From assembly GCA_947588675.1 (NCBI GenBank), contig CANPYY010000022.1:1-36479 (forward strand): DNA of 36,479 nucleotides, in the 5' to 3' direction. Numbering within the stretch: position 1 is the stretch's first letter; each line of letters opens with the position of its first letter. This DNA comes from an uncultured Lachnospiraceae bacterium. Lineage in GTDB: Bacteria > Bacillota > Clostridia > Lachnospirales > Lachnospiraceae. This document shows, piece after piece, positions 26,701-33,650 of this stretch. The notes beneath the pieces were generated by a model, which worked only from the letters and a program-made list of their open reading frames with translations, ran no database searches and had not been told where the DNA came from. The position numbers were made by a program, and so were the translations under genes.

Positions 26701-27316
26701 CATATTCGGTGTTTTTTCCGACATTGCTGTAAAATACAGAATAGATTTGTCCGTCGTCCGGAGTAAACTCCACGCAGACGGTCGCTTTTAAAATAGCAGA
26801 ATCATACAGATATGGTACGAGCATGTCATACATCATACGGGTTTCGGATTTGCCTTCCGCAGCCAGCTTATCCGGGTCGTCACAGTATATTTCATAATCC
26901 TTCTCTGTTCCCATTGCATAACATACCGTCCCGGTATATCTGGCAGCTTCCGGTTTTCCCTGCCGTGCAGGCCACAACGTATCAAGCTTTATGACATTTC
27001 CATCCGGACCAACAAGTTTCAGGGCATCAAAATCAATGACATTACGGTAGTTATTACCTGTATCTGTCATTGTTTCCCGTACTTTTGATTCAAGCTGACC
27101 ATGTGCGCTGTATTCTCCTATCTGGTTCTGCGCCACGGAATATAATGTACGCGCATATTCATTCTGCTCTTTAAAGTGAACCCATTTCAACCATGAACTT
27201 ATTCCGAATACGGCAATACCTGCAAGAATCAGAAGTATGCAGATTACCACGATAAGTTCAACCATGGTAAATCCCGCTACATTCTTTTTTCTGCCATTTT
27301 TCATAGAATTTTTCAT
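17711..27316 (-). CDS. Giant type IV prepilin-like surface protein with GLUG repeats
   Basis: At least 3201 residues. The N-terminus is a canonical prepilin: a basic leader ending KNVAG, then FTMVELIVVICILLILAGIA with Glu +5, followed by an amphipathic helix and a pilin-like head to about residue 200. Residues about 610-1940 hold roughly three dozen GLUG-like repeats (YVGGIAGYN, YVGGIVGYN and variants) spaced about 30-40 residues, expected to build a long right-handed beta-helix. From about 2090 to the end there are beta-sandwich, fibronectin-like segments with no sortase motif. PilD should process it. It lies 20 bases after pilT and before three minor pilins, so it may be displayed by the pilus machine as an adhesin. 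The ribosome binding site is weak. The last codons appear frameshifted at an AT tract (17712-17720). Confidence 0.9.
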   Translation of the reverse strand: MKNSMKNGRKKNVAGFTMVELIVVICILLILAGIAVFGISSWLKWVHFKEQNEYARTLYSVAQNQIGEYSAHGQLESKVRETMTDTGNNYRNVIDFDALKLVGPDGNVIKLDTLWPARQGKPEAARYTGTVCYAMGTEKDYEIYCDDPDKLAAEGKSETRMMYDMLVPYLYDSAILKATVCVEFTPDDGQIYSVFYSNVGKNTEYDFVYEDNDTKRGQVSIHNRKSDYREERMVGYYGVGSLSKIIGTDAEKPVFDNVRLNNEETLNLSFRISEVGEAINRMTYTISLYDKYTGMKRMDILLDGSKLQYAGSHYKNKIDCRIIRYREDGVTGWVKDMNDSAPVTFPVIVEQSEDNTIRIILDAADISAAGKLYKFAMPELTAEETGASSDIYKNYIKTYSFSRFGIIADDIYCTVGGAGSVYKAAVKKQSNSSSVYFETSTNAGLHKVYTVANGRHLYNMRYIEDGDIYSGISVEYRISRNISWKQFVNNEGLYYSSKIRELQSSDEIESVIYSKAANDIQPVTDDDIPFPSIGMLRKDSVLTSNSVTAAVIKDIVINEDDNRYTLLYAETGTGPAAGFEGSMNNNGPAGIFAVNKGLINNVSLDGVKVSGTDNVGAFCGNNEGNLLTLTVNNSGAGNVSTESRIEGKSNVGGIAGSDITGMDNENRMYLRLDNRAKVTGREAVGGIVGRIYLPGASQAGVIIDSCKNYGEVKAAEVSEYSKEARTLYKYIGGIAGYAVNDAAQDKIHFVNCTGSPHYTDTEINDIFSDDELLKSKLNGQYVGGIVGYNKNTVIEKCNAQNLAGSSSYLFGYSYVGGIAGYNDGNAGTAELSGNNEITGKGVVDTNVIGYTYVGGVCGANNVTLTDWDNRGMSAAMGNYVGGIAGYNEKGAVIKECISETPSGSITDNIDKLEILKGNYAGGIAGYNAGLVTADNANVTAYVTGKNYVGGIVGYNDEGAGVTGYNLIGGYIKGTGAFIGGFIGLNASAELFYPDENTALQKTIEVNPNEVSGDFCVGGVIGGNIVPLSENDVYVKFQVNNFLGSVTAEAFAGGYIGYNHLLSKEAGADKAAEYAGQICKEEADADKWDNSIVIDTLREKYADVIKNIRDMDTTSYMDSAGKLVITGGANDKMTSSSLEELTVCIYAGGIVGYNAGNTGLHIKNIINNTSVTASVFTQNNYEHPSDKNNISYSYSGGIISKVTKNAVVEKCENRAEGSTAKYEGKYFGGICEVNEGVVKDCPVSAIGGAQKDYVGGIAGLNKKNGKITGCYLTDDVTVTGNSYVGGIAAENYGTITDIRLSGGNVKAYGSYAGGIAADNYGSIVFENIKEADIVVNASGNKGEIGGLTGKNEPEASVSYNKAGMFVLKGNITGRDMAGGIIGNNKSSNVISQWENRATVTAVKGNAGGIAGFSSSQIENCVNSGIISATTSGNAGGIVAENASIINKCINKGYVSSANGDAGGIAALNTATIKNSDSQGESTDKNITVEGLNNSGGIAGNNSSGTIQECTVKYVKICNTKDSGKKESNIGGIAGINRAEAEVVVSNTSGSKVLSYVSGNNINIGGAFGKTQGKAETIEVDNTKICFADKALSYANMGGIAGTQNGGSITGCTVKADISGNMGSSDTGYGGIAGTARGKISSCKYSGELNANGSSDNMVSIGGIAGRLYTGSDISECYIGTDKNTEIKSGRDNGDAAAGYVGGIAGISYGSVKDSGYNKDTASSYTVKIINHAGNTGGIIGELSDTGDINRCETGDKWEVLAKWYISTGGTGGIIGYSISGNDISFCINRAKVTAEYKNSDNVAVAGLIGRLENNSRNGMVINGFENYGDITGVIAAGAVGRTKFKGFTLNGCINYGTITSEGDSGKAAGGLVANFMINSEVNDYITFNSCINHGNINAKQNAGGITGYAGSESIVRVTYYDCVNTGAINAETNKYGGITYSTDNQEAYFYRCRNYGNVNRSEQDAGIVRNGNNIQRVWDCFNFGFNANEYPLGLVGKNIAGKLQESYYVIRNNNNPEYGKGLTYDGSNSSSRYLYYNNKNNKIITELKHDVNNSDIRKDIKSKYDYTITDMNAAGDAGRYRQKHYLDTDPRVKAYYAGLDKGNNLCGITLDSIKVTNTGGHLVVEWKHDGSNGIYSGDQLMYRIEGGEWKGPFNVAYGVERYIINDSGMGGKNIEIAVRTYGNNYDINMAATPEWLAMYGPDSQGGEAYTGSWVKKKFDTLKTNQVIPQVHIEFTPTESNNKAFTAILDNPEDYAGDRATVITIDGIRGTPDKIEFNTEDGRSEPFVLSSEMKDNKITSSTLNIKAKANDKYTDSMVKSYMLAFYDDKLLADRDYVDTVFEDFSGDAPGEISTQIDLDSHEGSNTELYVDSEIVINDYPVGADDSGELITLPVSVANGNTHVTSYGGKVASVLNRLPKDMFNYGDITVRSYPWKSQSYICWYGHPVDNGEQNTFTEEEIINYIKDCSLTDTKRDEKVFVTVNGKKTLNDGYVLCLNRNGDYSIIYNSILHYRSIYGRQIDEKVYNVDRKSGKITSGDYSRKLQKPPVIEKDMLLSDDGSKYTFYWDKGSADEDAVYELQLIGYDTDNNEGAVQDVLLETVTVDKNISGDSLFSYTFTDKNNNWNYRDITLSVVRKGVSDSTGKTEIFPAYSEENFKVRVRFSQIARPAVSLHRNNGVTDKDTLIYDMSWNTVPESQRNEVNYYEILIEAFEDDGTVSEDTIMCPADSSADVMKETIDLNGYSGGQKLRFSVRAIAKDGAEIYRDGIKGVVREMTLPVRQHTPDVTKLITHPEYMPHDESGDVTYMTMEEFEKGIRLMLEDNTVTDSSGRYELAAAVYDKPEEDKTNTIRMKAGDAKDTSDKSYWNSGAYKTIVTKASQTAMEGNLKSASYNIASGIDSDDAGKWLKIVLRNVSDNNISSWWSDEDENGLTINYGWIRIPRIQVDETKAEETRTKVFYDMDTGKWSKESGKGGYEATVTQTTLEFGFMEYADSYRIQRISLSNNKTFDDTVYAKQDIDWIYLEPSEKKNVYNVFAVTSEDGFTEAMKKRAEEQSDNKQDNKDIPVCKEDDTAVFVGELKEDGYVELPISASVPLSSDDDTGINIVSLLYYKSGKGDEAVVGIVLPDVEKISFSGTEYENPDDYYNTSQVSVQAAVIGDEHLERYESSPICNWYRIKNNDNWTTKTVTLRDYNKDSYSVAGRYI
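21500..25480 (-). repeat. GLUG-motif repeat array within the giant pilin-like gene
   Basis: By hand count about 36-38 copies of a GG(I/V)(A/V/I)G core, most preceded by an aromatic or small residue plus V/A and followed by an Asn-containing turn, are encoded here. The units are diverged at both DNA and protein level, so this is an old protein repeat rather than a recent DNA amplification. The array ends are approximate. Confidence 0.85.
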
Positions 27317-27336
27317 TGTATCACTATTCCATTCTA

Positions 27337-28389
27337 TTAAAACCCATATTGCTCCAAATCACGTCTGTCGTTGGTATATTCAAATGCCGTCTGCCTGTCT
27401 ATTGTTCCTTCTCGCATAAGGCGCATCAAATCCATATTAAGGGTATGCATCCCCATTGATGCACCCGACTGCATAATGCTTCCCATCTGGTGGCTTTTGT
27501 TTTCACGTATAAGATTCGTAACTGCATCAGTTCCAAGAAGGATTTCTGTTGCCGCCACACGTCCGCCTCCGCCTGCTACAGGCATAAGGCATTGTGTTAT
27601 AACACCTTTTAATACCCCTGCAAGCTGTGTACGCACCTGATTCTGATTACCTGAAGGACAGGCATCTATAACTCTGTCAACAGTCTGTGCTGCGCCCGTA
27701 GTATGAAGCGTTGATAATACAAGATGACCTGTTTCTGCCGCTGTCAGCGCCGCCATTATTGTTTCGTAATCCCTCATTTCCCCTACAAGTATAATATCAG
27801 GGTCCTCACGGAGCGCACTCCTTAATGCCGCCGCAAAGTCTGTTACATCCCTGCCGGTTTCCCTCTGATGAATCAGCGCAAGTTTACTGTCATATGTATA
27901 TTCTATAGGGTCTTCAATCGTAATTATGTGATCCTGCCTTGTCTGATTAATATGCTCAATCATAGCCGCGAGTGTTGTTGATTTACCGCTTCCGGTCGGC
28001 CCCGTAATAAGAACAAGCCCTCTCGGTTCTTCTGCAAGTTTATACAGCAGTTCCGGCATATGAAGCTCATTAAGCGTAGGAATATAATTGTTAAGAAGTC
28101 GTATTGTTGCGGCTATTTTTCCTTTCTGGCGGAAAATGTTTACCCTCTGACGGTTTCCGTCGCTGGTTTCTATAGCAAAATCTATATCAAGTCCTTTGTC
28201 AAAATCTTCCTGCTGTTTTGCGCTTAACAGATTATAAAGCATCTCCGCAGTCTGTTTTTCATCCGGCTGGTCAATTGTCTGCATCAGTTTTCCATGCACC
28301 CTCATCATAAGCGGAAGCCCTGCGGATATATGTATATCCGACGCTTTTTCCCTCCTGCATTCAATAATAAATTCATCTATATCATACAT
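27337..28389 (-). CDS. pilT: Type IV pilus retraction ATPase PilT
   Basis: The 350-residue protein is a hexameric ATPase of the GspE/PilT family; PilT powers pilus retraction, twitching and surface pulling. Visible motifs are the N-terminal KASDIHISAGLPLMMRVHG, Walker A GPTGSGKSTT (130-139), the Asp box TIEDPIEY, Walker B DPDIILVGEMRD and the His box HLVLSTLHTTGA. Near the C-terminus VAATEILLGTDAVTNLIRE is typical of PilT. The length is standard. The ATG at 28389 follows GGGAG at about 7 bases; the longer frame begins with TTG inside pilB. Its place directly before the giant pilin gene suggests that the displayed structure can be pulled back. Confidence 0.96.
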   Translation of the reverse strand: MYDIDEFIIECRREKASDIHISAGLPLMMRVHGKLMQTIDQPDEKQTAEMLYNLLSAKQQEDFDKGLDIDFAIETSDGNRQRVNIFRQKGKIAATIRLLNNYIPTLNELHMPELLYKLAEEPRGLVLITGPTGSGKSTTLAAMIEHINQTRQDHIITIEDPIEYTYDSKLALIHQRETGRDVTDFAAALRSALREDPDIILVGEMRDYETIMAALTAAETGHLVLSTLHTTGAAQTVDRVIDACPSGNQNQVRTQLAGVLKGVITQCLMPVAGGGGRVAATEILLGTDAVTNLIRENKSHQMGSIMQSGASMGMHTLNMDLMRLMREGTIDRQTAFEYTNDRRDLEQYGF

Positions 28390-28435
28390 AGCCAATCTCC
28401 CTTTACTTTTTATTTTAAATATACTATGGACAGCC

Positions 28436-30118
28436 TTATACGTAAGCAACCTTCTTTAATTCTTCAATTGACGAAATTCCTTCTTTTACCATTTTGACCC
28501 CTGCGGCGTGCAGTGTATGCATGTTCTGGTTATTTACTGCATAATCCTGTATTTCTTCGGCGGTAACTCCATCCATAATCATTTTACGTATATTTCTGTC
28601 TATCATAAGCACTTCATGTATTGCCACACGTCCGCGATAGCCTGTATAATTGCATTGCGGACATCCTTTCGGATGCTTAATCTTTATCGGTCCGGTATTC
28701 ATTATTTTCTGTTCTTCCTCGTTTGCCGTTACTTCTTCCGCGCAGTCCGTGCATACTTTTCTCATAAGACGCTGCGCTATAACCCCTACAAGCGAGTTTG
28801 CAACCATATACGGCATAAGCCCCATATCTTCAAGACGTATTACTGAAGATGCAGCGTCATTAGTATGAAGCGTTGAAAATACCAGGTGTCCTGTAATTGC
28901 AGAACGAACAGATATATTAGCCGTTTCAAAATCCCTGGTTTCACCTACCATAATAATATCCGGGTCCTGACGAAGCAGGGCCCTGAGTCCGCTTTCAAAT
29001 GTAAGGCCTGCCTGATTATTTACCTGCGACTGGTTAATCTTAGGAAGATTTTTTTCAACAGGATCTTCTATTGTAGATATATTAACCGCTCTTTTAGACA
29101 GCTCGGAAAGAATCATATACAAAGTAGTGGTTTTACCTGAACCCGTCGGTCCCGTAAAATAAATTATCCCGTTTGGCGAACCGAGCATTGTTTTAAGCTT
29201 TATAAAATCCTCCTCCTGCATACCGAAAGTATCAGGATAATCTATAGGCGCGTTATTGGCAAGAAGTCTGAGAACGGCTTTTTCGCCAAAGACCGTAGGG
29301 ATAACAGACACTCGCAGGTTTACCGGATCTCCTGCAATCTTCATGCGAAAATGCCCATCCTGCGGTATTCTTCGTTCTGCAATATCCATGCCGCCAAGAA
29401 TCTTGATACGTGCGATAAGCGATGCATGAATATTTTTCTGCAATGTTACAAATTCTACAATTATACCGTCTATACGCATACGTACCGTAGTTTTATCTTC
29501 AAACGGTTCTATATGTATATCAGAAGCATGTGTCGCATAAGCGCGCTCCACAAGGCGGTTAAGCAGATTGATGACCGGAGTATCGTCATCACCTTCTTCA
29601 TCAATATTAAATTCGTCTGAATCCGCTATCTGCTCAAAGCTTTCATTGGCAATGCTTGCCGCATTTCTCGCCTGTATTTCACTGTAATAAAAGTTTATTG
29701 CGTTTTTAAGTTCTTTCCTCTGGCATAATACTATCTCCATCTGCATACCGGTAGTCTGATGTATATCTTCAATTCCATAAAAATTTAACGGGTCATTTAC
29801 AACTACAGTAAGCATTCCTTCCTGCATCTTAATGGCAAGCATTTCATACTTCTCTGCAAGAGGCCTGGGTATTTTCTTTACAGCCTCTAAATCTACATCT
29901 TCGCCGGATATGTCAATAACCCGTTCGTTAAGCTGCTCCGCCAAAGCTCCGAGCACCTTATCTTCCGTTACAAATCCCATCTCTATCAGCGCGCCGCCAA
30001 GACGCAGCCCTTTGTGCGTTTTCTGATAATCAAGAGCCTGCGTAATCTGGTCGTCCGTAACGTATCCATATTCTTTTAACACATCTCCTATTCGGAGATT
30101 TCTGAAATTATTTTCCAT
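28436..30118 (-). CDS. pilB: Type IV pilus assembly ATPase PilB
   Basis: The 560-residue ATPase drives pilin polymerisation at the cytoplasmic face. The N-terminus has two consecutive MshEN-type motifs, RIGDVLKEYG...LDYQ (9-32) and RLGGALIEMG...LAEQ (39-62), the pattern known to bind cyclic di-GMP. The core contains Walker A GPTGSGKTTT (323-332), IEDPVE, Walker B DPDIIMVGETRD and HLVFSTLHTND. Four cysteines in CTDC and CPQC near residues 470-505 form the usual zinc site of PilB/GspE. The ATG at 30118 lies just after GGTGGA; the longer frame starts with TTG within that site. The gene follows pilO by 36 bases. Confidence 0.96.
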   Translation of the reverse strand: MENNFRNLRIGDVLKEYGYVTDDQITQALDYQKTHKGLRLGGALIEMGFVTEDKVLGALAEQLNERVIDISGEDVDLEAVKKIPRPLAEKYEMLAIKMQEGMLTVVVNDPLNFYGIEDIHQTTGMQMEIVLCQRKELKNAINFYYSEIQARNAASIANESFEQIADSDEFNIDEEGDDDTPVINLLNRLVERAYATHASDIHIEPFEDKTTVRMRIDGIIVEFVTLQKNIHASLIARIKILGGMDIAERRIPQDGHFRMKIAGDPVNLRVSVIPTVFGEKAVLRLLANNAPIDYPDTFGMQEEDFIKLKTMLGSPNGIIYFTGPTGSGKTTTLYMILSELSKRAVNISTIEDPVEKNLPKINQSQVNNQAGLTFESGLRALLRQDPDIIMVGETRDFETANISVRSAITGHLVFSTLHTNDAASSVIRLEDMGLMPYMVANSLVGVIAQRLMRKVCTDCAEEVTANEEEQKIMNTGPIKIKHPKGCPQCNYTGYRGRVAIHEVLMIDRNIRKMIMDGVTAEEIQDYAVNNQNMHTLHAAGVKMVKEGISSIEELKKVAYV

Positions 30119-30154
30119 ACTATCCACCAAATTTCAAAAATCTTTTTGTCTTAT

Positions 30155-30877
30155 CTACTGTAACGGCTCAGTTGTTGCTTCCGCAGTCTGGCCGGCTTTT
30201 TCTTCTGCCTCAGCCTTTGCCTGTAATTCTTTCTGTTTTGCAATATAGGTATCTATATCCTCACACATATACAGATTAACTGATAATGCAAGAGAATATG
30301 GATTATTGTTTATGGAACTGTTCTCGTTTAAGGAAAAACTAATGACCTGCTGTTTTGGCCGTTCCGCCATGCACATATCAATCATATTCTGCAATTCTTT
30401 CCGATTTCCGCTTAACGTCATGTCCACCTTAACACAGTAGGTCCCGTCATACCCTGCCGCCTCTGACTGTGTGGAAGTACCCTCTGCCAGAAAAATATCA
30501 TTATATGAATTTACCGCTGCATATGTTTCCATATCAGGCATAGTAATTTGGAGGTTTTCAACATAGGCGTTATTTTTAAGGGCTATTCCCGTCATAAGAC
30601 GGTCTATATCCTGGCTTCCCATAAGCGGGTAATAGGTACTGCTAAGCATTCCGTATTGTGAAAACACTTCCTCCTGTCTTCCAAGCAGTCCCGGATATCC
30701 GCCAACCTTAACTTCCTTCTCCTGTTTAACAAGCTGCTCCGTAACAATATCATCGCTAAGTTTTCTGCCTTTATCTATAAGCGGCATAAGCGCCAGAAAC
30801 ACCAAAAGTACAAGCACTACAATTGTAGCACCTATAACAATTATCTTTTTATCCCTTTCCGTTATTTCAAGCGTCAA
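30155..30877 (-). CDS. pilO: PilO-like type IV pilus alignment subcomplex protein
   Basis: This 240-residue bitopic membrane protein has a short cytoplasmic N-terminus (TLEITERDKKI), one transmembrane helix (IIVIGATIVVLVLLVFLALM), a coiled-coil-prone segment to about residue 60 and a small ferredoxin-like extracytoplasmic domain. This matches PilO in size and order, although sequence conservation is weak. PilO pairs with PilN to align PilM and the motor with the pilin platform. The likely start is TTG at 30877, overlapping the stop of the pilM-pilN gene by 4 bases (TTGA), so translation is probably coupled. The C-terminal tail is Ala/Glu/Thr-rich. Assignment rests on topology and position between the pilM/N and pilB genes. 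Confidence 0.8.
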   Translation of the reverse strand: MTLEITERDKKIIVIGATIVVLVLLVFLALMPLIDKGRKLSDDIVTEQLVKQEKEVKVGGYPGLLGRQEEVFSQYGMLSSTYYPLMGSQDIDRLMTGIALKNNAYVENLQITMPDMETYAAVNSYNDIFLAEGTSTQSEAAGYDGTYCVKVDMTLSGNRKELQNMIDMCMAERPKQQVISFSLNENSSINNNPYSLALSVNLYMCEDIDTYIAKQKELQAKAEAEEKAGQTAEATTEPLQ

Positions 30878-32421
30878 TTTGCTGCCCCCTCTCCCTGTGG
30901 CTGCGCTGTTTCAGCGCCGGATACTTCCGTATCCTGCGAAACCGGTTCTTCAGTTGCTTCCGGCACTTCACCGGGTGCCATTACACATGACACGTTTAAA
31001 CTCCAGGTACCTTCTCTGTCCTGTGCATATCCCGTATAATCTACAGACGCAAATACCTCCTGCATCGTAAGCCTGTCTATGAATTTATTTATCTGTTCTA
31101 CGTTTCCTGCTTTTGCCTGCAGGCTGAGAACGCCGTTTCCGGCATCATATCCGCTTATATTTGCCGTAACAAGACCTTCCGCGCACTGCGTTACTATATT
31201 TTCAGTATCACTGTTTACCACAGGATATGTACGGAGCATATCCGTAAGTCCTTTAAGTCCGTCTGTTATTCCCTGCGCCGCATTAATATTGGCGTTCAAC
31301 ACATCATACTCTGCGCACGTCTTTATTATCTGCGGGTCATTATTATAATCAGTAAGCAATTTAAGTTTATGGGAAAGATACATATTCCTGCCAAAAAGTA
31401 CGATTGATATAACTGCAAGTATTCCACAGACAGCCGCCGCAGGTACAATAAGCCTCTTTCTTTTTTTTCTTGCCTCAAGTTCTTCTTCGGTATATTTAAT
31501 ACGTGAAATAATATTTATTCCGTCGTCCGCCTTTATAAGTCCACCAATAGCAAGCGCATTTTTAGAAAACAGTTCATCGTTTCCGCCTTTATCAATTACT
31601 ATTCTGTCGCCGCCGGTAAGCGGTTCCGTTACAAAGTCCGGATTAATATTTCTGATACTGTCTTCATATATTTCCAAGTCCCCTCCGGTAATACCTGCAA
31701 CAAATACATGAGTTATATATTCATCTATATTCTGCGTCTTGGCAAACTGAATTACATTCGTGACCGCCCTTGCAGCCTCAACCACATACCCGGGAGTACC
31801 CGCCTCGGCAAACAGCCTTTTCCTGCTTGAAGTTTCAATATTACCATTATAATAAAGTATACTGGTAAGGTTCATATCTTCCACAAACTGTATTATACAG
31901 GTTTTATTTTTTATCTGGCTCAGCATATCAATCATACGGTTCATTGAAGCATTCACGCTTTCAATGCCTGTAAGCTGTATACCAAGCTTTTTAAAAAGCG
32001 TCATAAACTGCACTGCATAATCTCTTGGCGTCGCCATTGCAGTTACAAGGTCCATTTTGCCTTTTTGAAGCTTTTTTATACGGAAATAGCCGTGTACCAG
32101 GCTGTCTACATTCTCCATACCGGTAAATTCACGTTTAATATACTCAAGCTTTTTACTGTTGCTCATCTGCGGCACCTGCATATTCCTTGTATGGAACTGC
32201 GTACTGTCAAGCACAAGGTTTACTTCCTTTTTAGGGAGCTTATATGCTTCCCACAAATCGGAAATAAGCTCGCTTAAAGCAGCCTCATCAACTATTGCTC
32301 CGTTTATGATTGTCCCCTTATTGTCAACAGTTTCATACGCCTGTCTTATGCGCAGGCGGTTACCCGACATATTTCCTTCTACTGCTCTTATGTATTTGTT
32401 TCCAAGATATACTGTAAGCAT
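30874..32421 (-). CDS. pilM: Fused PilM-PilN type IV pilus assembly protein
   Basis: The 515-residue protein combines two normally separate parts. Residues 1 to about 315 form an actin-fold PilM-like ATPase domain (MLTVYLGNKYIRAVEG, KEVNLVLDSTQFHTRN, YVVEAARAVTNVIQFA, NALAIGGLI). A basic stretch EARKKRKR and a transmembrane helix (about 323-343, PAAAVCGILAVISIVLFG) then lead to a PilN-like extracytoplasmic domain ending about residue 475 (VSCVMAPGE). The tail is acidic and Thr/Glu-rich. In most species PilM is soluble and binds the short N-terminal peptide of PilN; here both are covalently linked. The ATG at 32421 follows AAGGAG at 10 bases; the longer frame overlaps pilC and lacks a site. 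The gene begins 19 bases after pilC. Confidence 0.85.
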   Translation of the reverse strand: MLTVYLGNKYIRAVEGNMSGNRLRIRQAYETVDNKGTIINGAIVDEAALSELISDLWEAYKLPKKEVNLVLDSTQFHTRNMQVPQMSNSKKLEYIKREFTGMENVDSLVHGYFRIKKLQKGKMDLVTAMATPRDYAVQFMTLFKKLGIQLTGIESVNASMNRMIDMLSQIKNKTCIIQFVEDMNLTSILYYNGNIETSSRKRLFAEAGTPGYVVEAARAVTNVIQFAKTQNIDEYITHVFVAGITGGDLEIYEDSIRNINPDFVTEPLTGGDRIVIDKGGNDELFSKNALAIGGLIKADDGINIISRIKYTEEELEARKKRKRLIVPAAAVCGILAVISIVLFGRNMYLSHKLKLLTDYNNDPQIIKTCAEYDVLNANINAAQGITDGLKGLTDMLRTYPVVNSDTENIVTQCAEGLVTANISGYDAGNGVLSLQAKAGNVEQINKFIDRLTMQEVFASVDYTGYAQDREGTWSLNVSCVMAPGEVPEATEEPVSQDTEVSGAETAQPQGEGAAN

Positions 32422-32440
32422 TCTTTGCTTCTCCTTTTTA

Positions 32441-33637
32441 TTACATTCCTCCGATTGCGCTATAAGAACCGTACATTGCGCTAAGCACCGATACAAGTAC
32501 AAACGCAACTATAATACCCATTACTATGAGCATGACCGGCTCTACATACGAAACCATCTTTGATATTGCTATATCCGCATCATATTCAAGTGAGTCCGCT
32601 GTAGAACGAAGCATATTATCAAGCTGTCCCGTTTCTTCCCCCACACGTATTGAGTCCGTCATTTTATGTACAAATCCATCAGTCATATCGAGCCCGTCGC
32701 TAAGATTGTTACCTGCCCTTACAAATGGAATTACTTTGTCAAACTGATCATCCATATAGTCATTACCAATGGTTTTTCTTGCTATCTGCAGACACGATAC
32801 AATAGGTATACCTGCTGCATAAAGCGAGCTTAATGTCCTGGCAAATCTTGATGTGCAGATTGTTTTATTCAGTTTACCAAATACAGGTATTTTTATTTTT
32901 GCCTTCGACCATATAATTCTCGCTTTTCTGTTCATAAGAATCGCTTTAAACAACACTATAAGCAACGCCACCCCTATAATTACGCCTATCCAGTAATCCT
33001 GTATGAAATCACTGAATCCCATGAGTATACGCGTAGCAGTGGGAAGTTCCGGCATCATATTAAAAAGGTCTGCAAACTGCGGAAGTATATATTTTGTAAT
33101 GATAATTATTACTCCAAGTATCATTACCGCAAGTATTTTCGGATAGGTCATTGAGCTTGAAAGCTTGGCCTCAAGCCTGTGCGTCTTTTCATAATGTTCC
33201 GCCATCTGCATCGTTACCTGGTCAATATTACCACTGCTTTCTGCCGAACGGTACATATAAATCATAAGTGTCGGAAATGCGCCGTTTTGCGCTTCCATTG
33301 CATCGGACAGCGGTATTCCCTGACGGAGCTGTTTTAATATATCATTATATATTGCTCTTTCTTTTGGCTTTACCGATTCTCCCGCCGCAATAATATTTAT
33401 TGCACGCACAAGCGTCACTCCTGCCGAAACAAGCGTACTTAACTGTCTTGAAAAATCCGCAAGAACCTTTGGTTTAAGCTGCCTCGAAAACCTGTTCCTG
33501 CCTGCTTCTTTTGCCGACAGCAGAAAGGCGTCCTGCTCATGCAGCCGCTGTTGAAGTTCCGTTTCATCCGCCGCATTCATCACGCCTTTTATGCGTTTAC
33601 CATTGGAATCTGTGGCTTTATATTTATATTGTGCCAT
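32441..33637 (-). CDS. pilC: Type IV pilus inner membrane platform protein PilC
   Basis: The 398-residue protein is a GspF/PilC platform protein, on which pilins are assembled by PilB and disassembled by PilT. The N-terminal MAQYKYKATDSNGKRIKG is typical. Two GspF domains follow (about 60-185 and 265-390), each with the conserved core: FSRQLSTLVSAGVTLVRAI and FARTLSSLYAAGIPIVSCL, and SAESSGNID and RVGEETGQLD. Three transmembrane helices lie at about 170-190, 215-235 and 365-390. The length is normal. The ATG follows AAAGGAG at about 9 bases and lies 13 bases after the pilD stop codon. Confidence 0.96.
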   Translation of the reverse strand: MAQYKYKATDSNGKRIKGVMNAADETELQQRLHEQDAFLLSAKEAGRNRFSRQLKPKVLADFSRQLSTLVSAGVTLVRAINIIAAGESVKPKERAIYNDILKQLRQGIPLSDAMEAQNGAFPTLMIYMYRSAESSGNIDQVTMQMAEHYEKTHRLEAKLSSSMTYPKILAVMILGVIIIITKYILPQFADLFNMMPELPTATRILMGFSDFIQDYWIGVIIGVALLIVLFKAILMNRKARIIWSKAKIKIPVFGKLNKTICTSRFARTLSSLYAAGIPIVSCLQIARKTIGNDYMDDQFDKVIPFVRAGNNLSDGLDMTDGFVHKMTDSIRVGEETGQLDNMLRSTADSLEYDADIAISKMVSYVEPVMLIVMGIIVAFVLVSVLSAMYGSYSAIGGM

Positions 33638-33650
33638 TATATGCTCTCCT

